From: Amia ocellicauda
Lineage: Eukaryota > Chordata > Actinopteri > Amiiformes > Amiidae
DNA: 64,000 nt
NCBI RefSeq assembly: GCF_036373705.1
Contig: NC_089857.1
Span: 41,798,784 to 41,862,783, forward strand
Direction: 5' to 3'
The notes below the pieces were generated by a model. The model was not told where the DNA came from, ran no database searches, and saw nothing but the letters and a program-made list of their open reading frames with translations. The position numbers were made by a program, and so were the translations under genes. This document shows positions 32,901 to 47,364 of this stretch, piece after piece; positions within the stretch are counted from its first letter, which is position 1; the number at the start of each line of letters is the position of its first letter.

Positions 32901-35059
32901 TCCAAAGACTGGTGAACTCTGAAAACCAAATCAACTGCTCACCTGACCAGAACGTGAGCCCTTTTCTTTTCCCTGAGGGGAAGATCTTCTCCACACATGC
33001 ATTTATTTTGCAGTATCTTATCCCAGGAGAGGAACGTGTAAACTCATGCATATGTTCAGAAATGTGTTACTGGGGACACTTCACTGTATCAATCATTATT
33101 GAATTGATCAGTGAAGGGCTATACATTTACAATCTGTGAGCACCATTTGTTCTTAACTGTTTATCAGTGGATGTCAGTCAGTTTCTGGTTAATAACTGTT
33201 TTAAAGCTTTAGTTATATCTTCCAAATTAAGAAGCATTTTAACAAATGATTTGGAAACCTCAATCTAAAGTGGTAACATTTTATAAGCTTTGTAGCCCTT
33301 TGGAAATATCTATTAAACCACAAACTACACTTTCAGCAACATTGAAACAGGACCCACTTGCACAGGATGGTATTTTTCTTGTTTTCCATCCTGCCTACAT
33401 CTCTTGACATCAAAGAGTATAAATATTTCTCTAAGAGGATGGGAACCAGTAAATGTGTTCACCACCACCATGTCAACTATGTGAGTGGCCTGTGACTGAT
33501 AAACCACCGAAACCCAAACACAACGCGCATGTTTCTGGGGAACGCGTGGGCGTTGACAGCAGAGGAATGGCAGCTTGGTAGGTCCAATTCAACACAGGGT
33601 TCATGGAAACACAATGACTTCATAGATGTTTTTACTTTGTATTTTTTGTAAATGGAACAATCCAGTTAGCAAGGCGATTCTGAGTACATCATGCCTGACC
33701 TACCGGGATACATTTATAAACTGTTTGTTGAAGACATCCATTTGTATTGGCATGTGTTTGAATGTTTGAAGACGAATGCTTTAAAACAATATCCATGCTG
33801 TGTCACACTAGAGTTCCCAAAGGAGAGACCATCTGGTCTTCACGGGTGGGAAAACACATTCCTGGACACATCCTGTCAGAAACTATGTATTATTGCTACA
33901 TGGCCGCTCTCCATACAACCCATCATGTCATGTTCGAGAGGTGGTATCTGCATTTAAACAGAACAAATATGATAACTATATCTGAATAAAGGTGAGTTAG
34001 AGTAGGGTTGTCCTCGGCTAGAACAGAAGGATCCATTTACACCTGGAGCTGAACCCCAACCTCAAGAGCTGCAACCCAGCCTGTTCCCACAAAAGGGCAG
34101 AGCCACTGTTACATGGTATGCCCTATGTGGGGGCATAACAGAGCATTGCTCTTCCACCTTCCACCATTCTCGTCACAACACCAGGTCACACTAAGGGCAC
34201 TAAGAGTTTCATTTTCCCTTTTGCAACAGCTTTTGCCTACATGAAACTTAAAGGAAATGGTATATAACTGGATGATTAATGTGTTTTCCACTTGGCTTAA
34301 ATATCACACATTTCACAACACCCAACACCACCCCCTCCAGCTCCTCACTCCAACAGAGTCATATAGCAGAAAGTCACCCAACCAATGAAATGCAAATATA
34401 TCCACTGTTCTGAACAATACCTCACACTCCTTCCTTTAAAGTAAAGCTTTGTTGTCATCATCCACCCCCACACTCACACGGCCACTTAATTTCCTTGAGT
34501 TCAGTGACGCTCACACACACTTGAGAAAGCGACACGGTCTGAGTGGATTGTTTGACTTTCTTGAACGTGATAAACAAACGGCATTTGAGAGGCCGATGTT
34601 TGATCCCCTTCTACCACCAGTCTGACTGGTACAGCAGTTCCTTAAAAACAACCTGTTCATTTTTAGGTGCATTAAAAACAGATTATTTATTTATTATTTA
34701 TGGAAAAAAAATTGTGTAAACAAACGTAAAATGCAATACAGAATCAAAGCAGTGATTTCAATAAAAAAGGGACTGGGGATGTTGATGAAACAGCAAACAC
34801 CATGTGACACAGCTGTATCAATAGCAGTTACGAAGTTACATAGTAGCGTAATTTGTTTTGTTTTTAGTCATCTTTTAAAATGAACACCACCTTGAGGGTC
34901 AGACATGGAAAATACAATTGTGGCTTTCAAGGGCCCTCACGCCATCCAGGTGGGTCTTACTTTATTTCAATTAATACATAGCTCAAATACAATTTTGTAG
35001 ATGTATAACAACAAGAAGCATGTGAAATGTATTTCTGGTGACTAGCATGGGCCTTTATA
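29904..35059. other. Intergenic region between FAM221B and CA9, part 1
   Basis: About 5 kb of moderately AT-rich sequence. I looked for splice-flanked conserved peptides on both strands and found none. The longest open frame (32602-33051, minus) reads as low-complexity and unrelated to any family I know. No mobile element is clear. Confidence 0.5.
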
Positions 35060-36671
35060 CAGTGCATCCGGAAAGTATTCACAGCGCTTCACTTTTTCCA
35101 CATTTTGTTATGTTACAGCCTTATTCCAAAATTGATTAAATTCATTATTTTCCTCAAAATTCTACAAACAATACCCCATAATGACAGCATGAAAGAAGTT
35201 TGTTTGAAATCTTTGCAAATTTATTAAAATAATAATAATAATAAAAACAAAAAAAAAGTATTCACAGCCTTTGCTCAATACTTTGTTGAAGCACCTTTGG
35301 CACCAATTACAGCCTCAAGTATTTTTGAGTATGATGCTACAAGCTTGGCACACCTTTTTTGGGCAGTTTCTCCCATTCTTCTTTGCAGGACCTCTCAAGC
35401 TCCTTCAGGTTGGATGGGGAGTGTTGGGCACAGCCATTTTCAGATCTCTCCAGAGATGTTCAATCAGGTTCAAGTCTGGGCTCTGGCTGGGCCACTCAAG
35501 GACATTCACAGAGTTGTCCTGTAGCCACTCCTTTGTTATCTTGGCTGTGTGCTTAGGGTCATTGTCCTGTTGGAAGATGAACCTTCGCCCCAGTCTGAGG
35601 TCCAGAGCGCTCTGGAGCAGGTTTTCATCAAGGATGTCTCTGTACATTGCTGCATTCATCTTTCCCTCAATCCTGACTAGACTCCCAGTTCCTGCTGCTG
35701 AAAAACATCCCCACAGCATGATGCTGCCACCACCATGCTTCAACTGTAGGGATGGTATTGGCCAGGTGATGAGCGGTGCCTGGTTTCCTCCAGACATGAG
35801 TTCAATCTTTGTTTCATCAGACCAGGGAATTTTGTTTCTCACGGTCTGAGAGTCCTTCAGGTGCCTTTTGGCAAAACTCCAGGTGGGCTGTCATGTTCCT
35901 TTTACGGAGGAGTGGCTTCCGTCTGGCCACTCTACCATACAGGCCTGATTGGTGGAGTGCTGCAGAGATGGTTGTTCTTCTGGAAGGTTCTCCTCTCTCC
36001 ACAGAGACACGCTGGAGCTTTGTCAGAGTGACCATCGGGTTCTTGGTCACCTCCCTGACTAAGGCCCTTCTCCCCCGATCGCTCAGTTTGGCCAGGCGGC
36101 CAGCTCTAGGAAGAGTCCTGGTGGTTCCAAACTTCTTCCATTTATGGATGATGGAGGCCACTGTGCTTATTGGGACCTTCAATGCTGCAGAAATGTTTCT
36201 GTACCCTTCCCCAGATCTGTGCCTCGATACAATCCTGTCTCGGAGGTCTACAGACAATTCCTTGGACTTCATGGCTTGGTATGTCCTCTGACATGCACTG
36301 TTAACTGTGGGACCTTATATAGACAGGTGTGTGCCTTTCCAAATCATGTCCTATCAACTGAATTTACCACAGGTGGACTCCAATCAAGTTGTAGAAACAC
36401 CTCAAGGATGATCAGTGGAAACAGGATGCACCTGAGCACAACTTTGAGTGTCATGGCAAAGGCTGTGAATACTTATGTACATGTGCTTTTTTTTTTTTTT
36501 TTTTTTTTAAATTTTGCAAATATTTCAAACAAACTTCTTTCACGCTGTCATTATGGGGTTTGTTTGTAGAATTTTGAGGAAAATAATGAATTTAATCCAT
36601 TTTGGAATAAGGCTGTAACATATCAAAATGTGGAAAAAGTGAAGCGCTGTGAATACTTTCCGGATGCACTG
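35060..36671 (-). mobile_element. Tc1-like (DD34E) transposon, copy 2
   Basis: A 1,612-bp element with the same ends and layout as copy 1 and TA flanks on both sides. It lies about 11 kb away in the same orientation, in the FAM221B-CA9 intergenic region. It differs from copy 1 by scattered substitutions and by poly-A/T and AAT tract lengths near both ends, so the copies look like independent insertions of one family. Confidence 0.95.
35271..36272 (-). pseudogene. Tc1-like transposase pseudogene (copy 2)
   Basis: The first part (36272-35817, from MKSKELSVDLRDRI) is joined through a frameshift at about 35840 to a long second part (35842-35405). The second part carries [23 protein letters not shown] and [15 protein letters not shown]. 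The second Asp and the Glu are separated by 34 residues (DD34E). A further frame change near 35405 removes the last ~45 residues. Less damaged than copy 1 but not functional. Confidence 0.9.
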
Positions 36672-37749
36672 TATTCTATTATATGTATATTCTGTTTTGG
36701 AATAGTATATTTCCCTCATCATGCACAGAACATACAAGAATATGAACACGGTAACAAACATGCAAATCCAGGCATTAGAAATCAGGATACCATCAGAAGC
36801 ATATGCCACACCTTCTGCTATTTTATTTTATTTTAACTTAGTGAAATTGTGAAATAGTTAGCTACTTATGAGAGCAAGATGTCCCAATGAGGTACATTTA
36901 CAAATACGTATAAGTATGAAACACAGCATGAGTAACTCCAAATACAAGCAACGAGTGATGCTGCGCTGAATCACAGTTTTAGCCACAGATGACATGCCCG
37001 GCACAGTGGGAACAATAGTACTTGCGTGTCTACAGTTTGTGTAGTTGGCTGGGTACCTCCAAGTCACAGCTGCTGAGCCTGTTTTTTTTTGTTTAATTGA
37101 TCTACACATCCTACCCCACAACTTCCAAGTGAATAAAATGGTAGGAAATACATTAAAATGAAAAACTGAAATAGGTTTGTTGGAAAAGTGTACGCCAACC
37201 CTTGTATTAGCAAATCCAAAATCAGATTTATTTTTGTCTTTTCTCTTATCACAGCAAATCATTAAACCTATAAGTGCTCTAACCCAGAAATCATCACATG
37301 TGTTTGCCCCCTTTATTGTAGATGATTGACTACCCCCTTTAGAGAAAACACTTTCAGACAGGAAGAGAAGTGTGAATGAAAGATTACATCTTCTTGAGAT
37401 AAATATCTAGCTGCCAGAACGAGGGCTCGACCAGAGCTTGTTTGACTTTGACAGTGGATGATAAAATAATTCTGTAGCAGGCAGGAGGAAATCCCTTTGA
37501 GAGATATTATCTTCTCCCCTCACTTCTTTCCTTTTTTTGTGATAGCAGAAACAGAGCTGCAGTGGTAAGTGTGAATATCTGGCAAAGCATGGCGGCTGTA
37601 AATCTTAGAAGTGAATCTGGCCTCTCCACACACAAACACACAGCACTGGACTTTGTTCACAGTGGGAGGGGGGAAGGGACGGAAGGACCTTAAAGAGCAA
37701 GTGTGGTAACTCAGATGGACAACATAATTAAATGAGATTGCGCTTAGGA

Positions 37750-38006
37750 TTTTTTGAACGTGGGCCAGACATTGCTAATAAAGATATTGTGGCCACTTCT
37801 GAAGCTGCTCGTACCTGATTGGTGACAGCTGATTGGTGTCACTTACCTCACACTGCTTAAATCTGCACACTAGGTGATCCGTCCGTGACTCATATCTTCA
37901 AAGCTTTATAGTTCTAGTGGTAAGTGAGAGGAGAGCTTTTGTGGGCACCGAGTGAAGACTCCTGCTGGATTTATTGCCAAGGCTACTCCGGGTGGCAGCA
38001 AATAAG
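37750..38006 (+). promoter_or_regulatory. Putative ca9 promoter and 5' UTR
   Basis: Upstream of the CA9 ATG are a TATA-like tttatag (37905-37911), a consensus AP-1 site TGACTCA (37886-37892), two inverted CCAAT motifs (attgg, about 37819-37836) and one hypoxia-response core ACGTG (37758-37762). Human CA9 is induced by HIF-1 and its promoter also uses AP-1. The motifs here are short and support that only weakly. Confidence 0.4.
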
Positions 38007-41000
38007 ATGCTAGGTAAAGTTTTCCGTGCTTTCCTCCTCCTAAGTCTCCTTGCACTGACTGTGGAGTCTTCAGCCCCGTCGTCAGAAGAGGAGGACAGCA
38101 GCAGTGAGAAAGACAGTGAGGAGCACGCGAAAGGTAAGTTTGCTTTCTTTCACACTTTCATCTTTACTCAGCTTTTGTTTTTCTTACAGTAAAGAGGTGC
38201 TTTAATATATATATACACACACACACACACAATTAGCAATAATGTGTCTCAATAGGTTCTTTATAAAGTCAATTTGCAAGTGACTGGAAAAATTAAGTCA
38301 TATTATTTTAAAATTATTCCTATACTTTCTTGGTCTTTTCTGTACCTGTGTGTTAGTGTTTTCAAAATCATATTTTGCTTTGAATGCTTTCTTCCACTAT
38401 AATAGCATTTATTTTCATGTTTTTAAACTTCTTTAAATATATATATATATATATATATATTTCTGTATATCCCATTAAATATTTCTTTATTAACTCTATT
38501 TGAATAAACCTTAAATGTTCTAATCTTTGTGAAGCCTTGGCAAATAAATTAAATCACACAAGAGAACAAACAACACGTTTGGAAAAAAGTTCACTTACAC
38601 AAAGCTTGGTTTTGAATTAAACCATTGTTACAATCAGCTACTTAATATGTTTGGTCAGTCTCTCAATAGCTATGCACTTCAGAAGTACAGAATCCAAGTA
38701 CAGGGATTTTGATAATAATGTTGCCATTTCTTAATTCGCTTTTTCTTCCTAAATTGTTTTTGTGCTTAAAATGAAGTTCACAAACACTATAGAGTGTCTG
38801 ATGCAAGAGAAAACAAAGAGTAATGATACATAATATCATAATATTGTTACCTTGAAGTGGTGTGCAGTCCAGTCACTTTCACTTTCTTAAGCACAAGACA
38901 GTCTTGATGAATTTCAATTGATCAATCTGACTGAGATGTTCAGTTAGTTAGCTGCCAGAGTAAATTCCTTTGCTGATTCATGACTCGAGTCTCCCAGCTG
39001 ATGTGGATTTCAATAAGAAGCCAGTGACTACGTGCAGACCAGCAAGTTTTGACATAATGAATCAAAGGGATATTACACTGCATTACTGTATTTCATCCTG
39101 AGTTTGGTGCCAACAGAGGAGCTACAGAGAGAGGAAAAAAAGAAAGAAGATATAATAAAAGCAGATGCTCTTTTCCGAACACTTTCTCTTCTCACAAAAT
39201 AGGAATTGGTTGCTGTTTATATACCAGTATTTCACTTTAGGTAGGGCATTAATAAGTTTATACATATATGTAAAACTGCTACCGCTTTTATGTTTGTAAA
39301 AGTATGTCTATGTAAACCAATAAAAAAATAAACTATACATCTTCAAACAATCAATAGCTATTCAAAATCCTTCTATATTATGTATTAAAAGATAAAAGTG
39401 CCTACCATTACATTACTTTTGAATAGAGGTTTTATGTTGGTAATAATTATATATCTGTGTTGCCTCCCCTCCTCCACTGTAAACGAGGGAAGAAATCAAA
39501 CAGAAATAGATGGGACTATTTGAAATTATAGTAAATGCATTAAGACCATAACCATGTGTACTGCCAAGCTATTGTGTTAATGAACTGTTGAGGTTCAGTC
39601 TCCGCACACTCAGTACAGCCAGGAACACTTGCTAAGTGTCTTATATATGTTCACTATTGTGGACAGTATTGGATTTTGTATTTATCATTATTATGTAATA
39701 GGTTAATACTGTTCTGAAGACTTGCAAATCTTTTCATTGCCTCAAACAGTATTTCTCTATAGTTTTAATAAAACCACCGGAGTAGCCTCTAGAAGATACC
39801 TAATCGTGGTTTTCCTTATAATAGTCTTAAAAATAATGTAAGATTTCATGAAAATCACCACAGACTAACACTCCTGAGCCCTCGGGAGGCTCCAGTATAG
39901 TGTGTAGTGAAGACATTCGTTCTCTCCTCCAGCTGTCACAGGGTGTGTTTATAACATGTGGCGGCTAAGTGTTTGGCCGAAGATTATGCCCCATGATGTG
40001 GATAGTGAATGGGGTCGACCTGAACGCATTACTGAGCAAACTGGAGACGGGCCAGGAGAAATGGGGAGAGTGCTTTGTGCCTCCATTGTGCTCAGACTGT
40101 TCCATTAACAAAGAACAAGGACTTCTATGGTTCTGGGATTTTCTTCACGCAGAAAGGTTTTGGAAAAAAAATGTTGGCAGCACTCAAAGCTGCCTTTAAC
40201 TAAATATGGTTAATTCTGCCTCCGGCCACTTTCACAGGACTTGCATATACTCGACGTGTGTGAAAATGACCATTAAAAAAAACGAAAGAAAATAAAACAA
40301 TGACCATTGACCGGAATATAAAGAAAACACATTTGAGGATAACATCACTAATTAATATAGTTTATGTATTTATTTCAAATGGCACAAAACAAAACAAAAT
40401 AAATCTCTTGTCTTGTTTACTATGAAGCAACACGTTTGCCCAGGACTGACTTTACTGTTACCACATCCGCTGCTATGACGAGCCCAAAACCTGACTTCTC
40501 TGTCAGATTTGAGGCGGTGCGATGGTACTGACAGCTGTAAGACAATAAGTCTCAATTGTGTCATCACAGAGTGTTGCAGTAACATTCAATTACACATGGC
40601 TTTGGTATTTGATCCCCGAGTTACACAGGCAATGAAAACCCACAATTTTTTTTTTTTTTTTTCATATTATACTAAATATTTCTTCATGCCAGAGAGGGTC
40701 ACATACATAGTGAATGATTGAACAAATGGACCTCACATATGAGGGAAATAGCTGGACAATGACAATACCCATTGTGACATTTTTGTAGAACCTGTTTCTA
40801 TAAATATTGATACTATTGATTGTATAAGAGGTCTATCAATATCATTTGTTATTTTGTTTTAGTTAATTTAAAAATAAAAGAGAAGAATACAACACCACAA
40901 ATAAAATACCTTTACATTGAGAACAAGACTCTGCAGATCTAGAGACAGAGTACCTTTTGGTTTGCCAGTTGAGTTTGATTACTTAATTGGACTTAATCGT

Positions 41001-44000
41001 GATTTAGTTGAATACTGCCAAGCAACATGCTGCGAAATACATTTAAAAATGGTCAAAACTAACAGGCCATTGTCTGAGGGAACTGAACCTGTTCACCCTG
41101 GAACAGAGGAGACTATGTGGGGACTTGATCCAAGTCTTCAAAATCATGAAAGGCATCGACCACATCAAACCAGAGGAGCTTTTCCAGATCAGCAGGGACA
41201 CACGCACCCGGGGACACAAATGGAAATTGGGCTTCAAGGCATTCAAGACAGAAAACAGGAGACACTTCTTCACACAGAGAGGCGTCACAATCTGAACAAA
41301 CTCCCCAGCGATGTGGCTGAAGAGACAATTTGGGATCATTCAAAAACAGACTGGATAGGATCGTTGATCACTTAGTTATTAATGGACACCAAACGAGCAC
41401 GATGGGGCGAATGGGCTCCTCTCGATTGGACACTGTCTTATGTTCTTATGTTCTGTATACTGAAAAATTATTTTCTGTGGAAGTGGCGTATGAAAGGGTA
41501 CACTTCAGTAATGATTGACCTAAATCATATTTCAGGTTTTACAGGAATAAAATACAACATTAAAAATAACTTCTTAGGCTCTACAGAAAGTATTTGGCAC
41601 CCGGGCCAATTTGACAGACTGAGACGGGTTTCTTGAGTCACCAAATAAAAATGTGTAGTTTTTGGATCTTGAATCTTGAAGCTTTCACTTTGTGGTAGCT
41701 GAAACGTGCTCTGCCAAACGTAGCTTCAGCCTGGCAAAGAAGGTTGTGTTGTACAAAGCTTCTAACATTTGAGCATAAATGTGTATTTCCGTAGCAAAGA
41801 CTGTAAATAGTTTAATAGTTTAATCTGAATATCTGAATGACATTTATGTTGCTTGAAAGACTACTGAGAAAAAGAGTGCTGGCCCTTATATGAGCACTTT
41901 AAAAACATCAGATTATTTCAAAAGACACTGCAGGTGGTGTTTTACGTGTAGATGTAAATCGCAGCGTAAGAAATCTCACGCGGCCAGTAAAGTTTAATAA
42001 AGCGACATCTGCAGCCAAAGGAGGAATTCCACATCATCAAAACTGTCAGAGTGTTGATATTAAATTATATGGAAGTTTCAAACTTTTCATAACCCGATGT
42101 GACTTAATTAAATTCTTCTGAGAAATTAATCTTCAAAGGAAAGTGAGTCCATGTCTTGGAAGATCTGACTGCATGAGGAAATTGTAAAGCCCCTGCTTAC
42201 TCACAGGAAACCACTTCTCACCGGGTAGATGCAAACGGTGACCCTCACTCAGTGATTTCTCACAGGGACTTCCTGGAAGGTGGATCATAGGTTTGCACAG
42301 CCTCTATGGGGGAGACATTTCAGGAAAATGGACAAAACGACAGCAGAAAATGCTCATTTAACTTTCATTTATCTTTCTGTTTCATAACCCCGTGTGCCTG
42401 TTTGAGGTCTTCTATCCCTACTTTACCCATATATTTCATCAAAGGTGTGCAACACATTTCAGAAGGCAGGAATTGGTCAGGATAGGAGACGTGACATTAC
42501 TGGTCATCATACAGAGTGTGCTTTTAAAAATGGCAATGGATTCAGGAATTTCTGTCCGAATCGTTGTTGTTGAAACTGACATGCTCAGCTACAGCAGCTC
42601 TGTACGGCCCGAGTCTGACGTTTTGAAATCCTTCGTGCTGAAAACTTCTCTGACTCACCTTTCACATTTCAATGAGGAGACTCGTGTACAGAGGATTTGT
42701 CTACATCATTTGTTTACACTTATTTGTTTTCTGGTCCAACTAGAACAGTTTTAGAGCAAATTATTGGGGCTTCTGAAAAATACAGCGTTAAATGTCACCT
42801 GCAATATTATTTACACTGTCCTCTGTCCGATGGGCTTGTGAAATTAAATATTGACGATGCCAGGTTGCATTCAGGCAGGAGATGGCCATAACACCTGCAT
42901 TATAGAGAACAGCGCAGTATCTGCATTCATGAACTGCTTTAATTTCTTAGCCACGCAGTTTCTGGAATTAGCCATTGAGACTCTGGCAAGTACATCTCAT
43001 AGAGCTTTTTGTGTGTGGGAGGCCGTTGTTCTGCGGGTTCAGATTGCTAAACCAAATGAGCTTAAGACTCAAAGCTTTTATTGTGATGAACGTCTAGACT
43101 CAACCTCTCTAATGATATGCGTTACAAAATCGAGAATTTTCATTGTAAATAATTAGGCTATGCATCCTACTTTTCACTCTTACTTTTTCTGAGAGTCTGT
43201 TCTTTAATCTGTTTGGGAGGCTTTAAAATGTAGTTTACTGTAAATGAGTTCAAACGATCATTGAGATCCTCAATCTTTATACTTCTAGTAATTTACAGAT
43301 TATATTATAACATCGAGCACTGGAATACACCCTGGCCTTGTGTTTTGTGGTGTGGATATTGTAACCATTTGCATGAAACAGTACATCTTGGTGTAAGGAG
43401 GTGTTTTGTTATCTTGAAAAAAAAAAAAAGGTACACATACAGTATCTCAAGCGTGGATATTACTTGGATAAAATACTGTACTTGCCCTCACTCATATCAT
43501 TATCTACGATACCTCAAGGGCAGCATTTAAATAAATCATTGCCAAATGTAATATTGGTGACACTTTTTGATGATTTTGTGAAGATTATACCAGGAGATAA
43601 TATAAAATCTTCTTATTTGTAGTTAATAAACCTTGACCGTTTCTTTTACAGCAGGTCAAAACCATGTTAAAAGAGAAATATATAATAAGATGATGAAACA
43701 ACAAAACTGTTAATGGGATTTATCAGTCGGTTGTAAAGGTAAAACAATAGTATCAATATGTATTTATCAATTAACTGCTTATATGAATATATTTACATAA
43801 TGTAAAATGTAAACCTTTAAGTGTAAATCTGAACTTGTTGAAGGATCCTTTAACAAAATAAAGGTTTAAACTGACACATTTTAAGATTGATGTATTTTAT
43901 TCTAACTAAAGATTTCCTTTGATGCAATGCTCCTCTTTGGGGGTTTTCATATTGAAACCTCTTCTAGGTTTAACTCTATTTTATATCTAACACCAAACAT

Positions 44001-47000
44001 CACATAACATCTGCTATTTCACTTGTCTTCACTGAGAATTTACAGCACAGCACTGGGAGTATTATTAGTAACTGTTGTGTACTGGTATTACTGAGTGTTT
44101 AATCATTATTTAAAGAGAATAATCCTGGATCAAAGAGGGTGATTAATAACTCACACCCTTTGATCCAGGACAAGAACCATGTTTACACAATAGAGCAACA
44201 TAGCTGCACTGGCCTTGGGCTCTTATGTTACAAGCATAATAAGAAATGAAAACATGACAAGAACTCACACAAATCTGGTCAACAGAAACACAACTGACTT
44301 GGAAGAAGGAGGAACCCAATTTGAGCCCGAGCCGTTGGAAACAAGACGATAACCATTAATGCTATATAACTGCACACGAGATTTTACAGGATGACACACG
44401 CATTGTAATCATGGCAGATGAAAAAGAAATGGCGACAGGTGAAGAGATGGATCTCTTCTCTAAAGCCAGTGCTTACAGCTAGGGCTTTTCTGTAGCTGCC
44501 AGTATAATTTTAGCAGCGTGCATCGTATTACAGTACAATGACCCTGGGCTTTGACAATTACCTCAATTAAGGTCCTCTGGCCTCCGCAGATTACAGGAAT
44601 ATTAACTCCAGGTTTAAGATACACCTTTGTAACATGGTGCATAATGGGCACATTCACTCGGGAGGCTGACAAAACACATCATGCCGTCCCGGAGCAAAAC
44701 CAGACGTGCCCTGCGTCCCTGATGCCGAAACCTGACCCTGCCGAGGACGCGTTTCCACTGCAGCTGCTGCAGATGCCTTTGGAGAAGAGGGAAAGGTTAC
44801 CGAGCCGGCCTCCAGCTCCCCTCCATCACCAGCTTCCTGCTGCCCTCTGAAGCATGTCAGCCCTCGCAAAACAGTCTTCTTCACCCAGTCATGACCCGTA
44901 CTGTAAAGACCGTGCCACTGGAGACTAGTATGTTTGAACCAGTGTAGAAAATCATAGTAGAAGCTTTTAGGCAAATTGAAGAAGCGACCTATTTTTTTTT
45001 GCCTGTGTTTCTGTTTTATTTTCTGAAATTAGCATTTGTTTCCCCCTTTTTAACTGCTGCATGCAAACCATGCTGTTATGTAATGAAAACATTATTGTCA
45101 GGGCTGTGTTGCAGGGTTAGGACAGGAACAGTGAACAGAGTAGAAGGGAAAAGGCTTGAAGGTCACAAGCAGGAGGTCTAACAATCAGGCTACCAGCGTG
45201 TCAGGGGGAATTCCAAAAGTCAAACCTACAAGAAACATGCGAGGGTCAGAAGCACAGGCGAATGCGCAGAAATGCTACAATCAAGAAGTCGCAACGAGTG
45301 TGGGACACAAAGGGGTTTATACGGGTGGATCAGAGGAAGGCAGTAGTCAGTGGATGATGAGCTGGACCAATGAGAGGCTGGGAATGCTGGAACATTTGCA
45401 GTCAGTGATGAGAATGGAATGTGTGGAAGGCCGTTCAGAATTCCGGAGGTCATGACCTCTGGCAGCAAACCAGGGAAGTGTGGGGCGAAGAAGGTATGAC
45501 AATTATACTGGAATGGAGCTATTGGGAGGATGGCTGACATTTTCCAGAAGGCATAGGCGGACTGGCCATGTTTTAGTTCGGTGCGCCGGTTGATTCCCAT
45601 GTGGGCTGTTCGCCCCGTGTAGACACCCAGAACCACACATCGCCAACACCATCCTACCCCCTGCCCCCCGGAACCGCACTTTATTGGGACCCAGACTTCA
45701 CCAGCCGTCGCCCCCCCAGGGTAAAAGTCCAGGGCTGTTTTTCAGTCCCAGTCTGCCCCAGAAGCTCTTGATCTTGGGAACATTCAAGGTGTGTTGACGT
45801 ATTTTAGACAGGATGATAGAGTTCAGAAATCCTACAGTAATGTTTTTTAGTTTTTTTTTGTTTAGGCAGCTTTCTCTTTAAGGGAAGTGCATGAAATCCC
45901 AACTGCAAACACGTTTACTGTAACTAAACGAGATTACTCACAGTTTGACAACTGCGGGCAGTTTCTCAATATGTCTGATGTACCACCTGTTGCAAACAAA
46001 ACCCAATAGCCCTGACCGTGCAAGAGTGAGTCACTTCGAGACGATTCCTTCTGTTCTGAAATTACACTCTGCTGATGCTCCTTCATAATATAATTACAGT
46101 CCGTTTAATGAGTTAACTCAAGTGTGGTGTCTTCAATAGTGTAATTTTAAACAGTTGGTTAGGTACGGATGACTCTCGGATGAAAAGGTGTTCAAGTTCT
46201 TCTATGATATCCATGACATGTGAAGTAACGATCTGCCAAGGCCAATGTTTTATAATGGAAGTTTTGGCCCACAGCCGTTTTATTTCATTTTAATGGTCAA
46301 AATAATGTTTGTAGAGGACAACATTTTATACTATGGAAATCTATAATTCATTAATTAAATTAATTGGTATCTCTCTCTCTTTCTTCTCATATTTAAACTC
46401 ACAGTTGATGGTGGCATAATCTTTTGGTGGCATCATGGATCTGTCACACCTTCAGTATTAACAACTCATGATGACTCTAGAAAGTGGCTCCAAACATATA
46501 CTTACTTATATAGCATCGTCTGTGAACTACCCTCGTCGACACTTTGACAGGACGGCATCAGTTAAACTCTGTGGGCTGCCTAATCCACAGCTGTTAGAGT
46601 TATTTTAAATGTTATTCTGCAGCATCATCCAAGACAAACTATATGCATCCTGCACTACAGACAGTCCACAGCGACCATAATGCTTGAATAGGTATTTAAG
46701 AATCCCTCACTGAAAAAGCATAAAAAATAGGTGCACAACAAATACTTCAGATGGTATTTTGGTACATATGACTGAAATGCTGTGGAGGCCACACCTTTCC
46801 TGAGACTGATTTAGAAATGGTGGAACAGTGGAGGGAGAGTGTGCATTTTCTTTTTCTGGAGTTTTAGGCTCGTTTGTTGTGTTATTGTAACTTATGGTAG
46901 TGTCCCATATGACGCATCTATTTTGCGAAAAACCTTTCCATCTACAGAGATCCACGGGAGGTTGGTTGTGGGATTCCACAGCTGCAACCTTGTTTTGCAA

Positions 47001-47325
47001 CCATTATCATGTTTCTGAGCAGTTTTTATTGCAGCCATTACAAGACAATATACTATAATGCTTTAACAGGAAGGACGATAACTTTAAGATAAGATATGTC
47101 ATTGAGCTTTACTGGGGTGTCAAAGACTTCAAACTATATCTCATGAGGCAAAGTATAATTCAAATTGATAAGAAAGCTTTAAAATAGATAAGTTTCAAAC
47201 CTCTATTTCAATTTTGCAAGGTTAAGAAAGGTTCAAACTAAAAGGAGTCCATTCATCAGCTCATTTGAAGCATTTATGTTGTAAGTCACCCTGGATAAGG
47301 GCGTCTGCCAAGAAAATAAAATAAA

Positions 47326-47364
<39 letters not shown>

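Noticed and set aside
32602-33051. 149-codon open frame on the minus strand
   Set aside because: Composition looks random, no supporting splice sites or domain, no counterpart nearby.
37974-38006. Upstream extension of the ca9 first exon frame
   Set aside because: It begins with TTG and has no in-frame ATG; the ATG at 38007 is followed directly by a good signal peptide.
45226-45636. 136-codon minus-strand frame in ca9 intron 1
   Set aside because: Overlaps a repeat-like block; no conserved domain and no splice context. Possibly an old dispersed repeat, but I could not name it.
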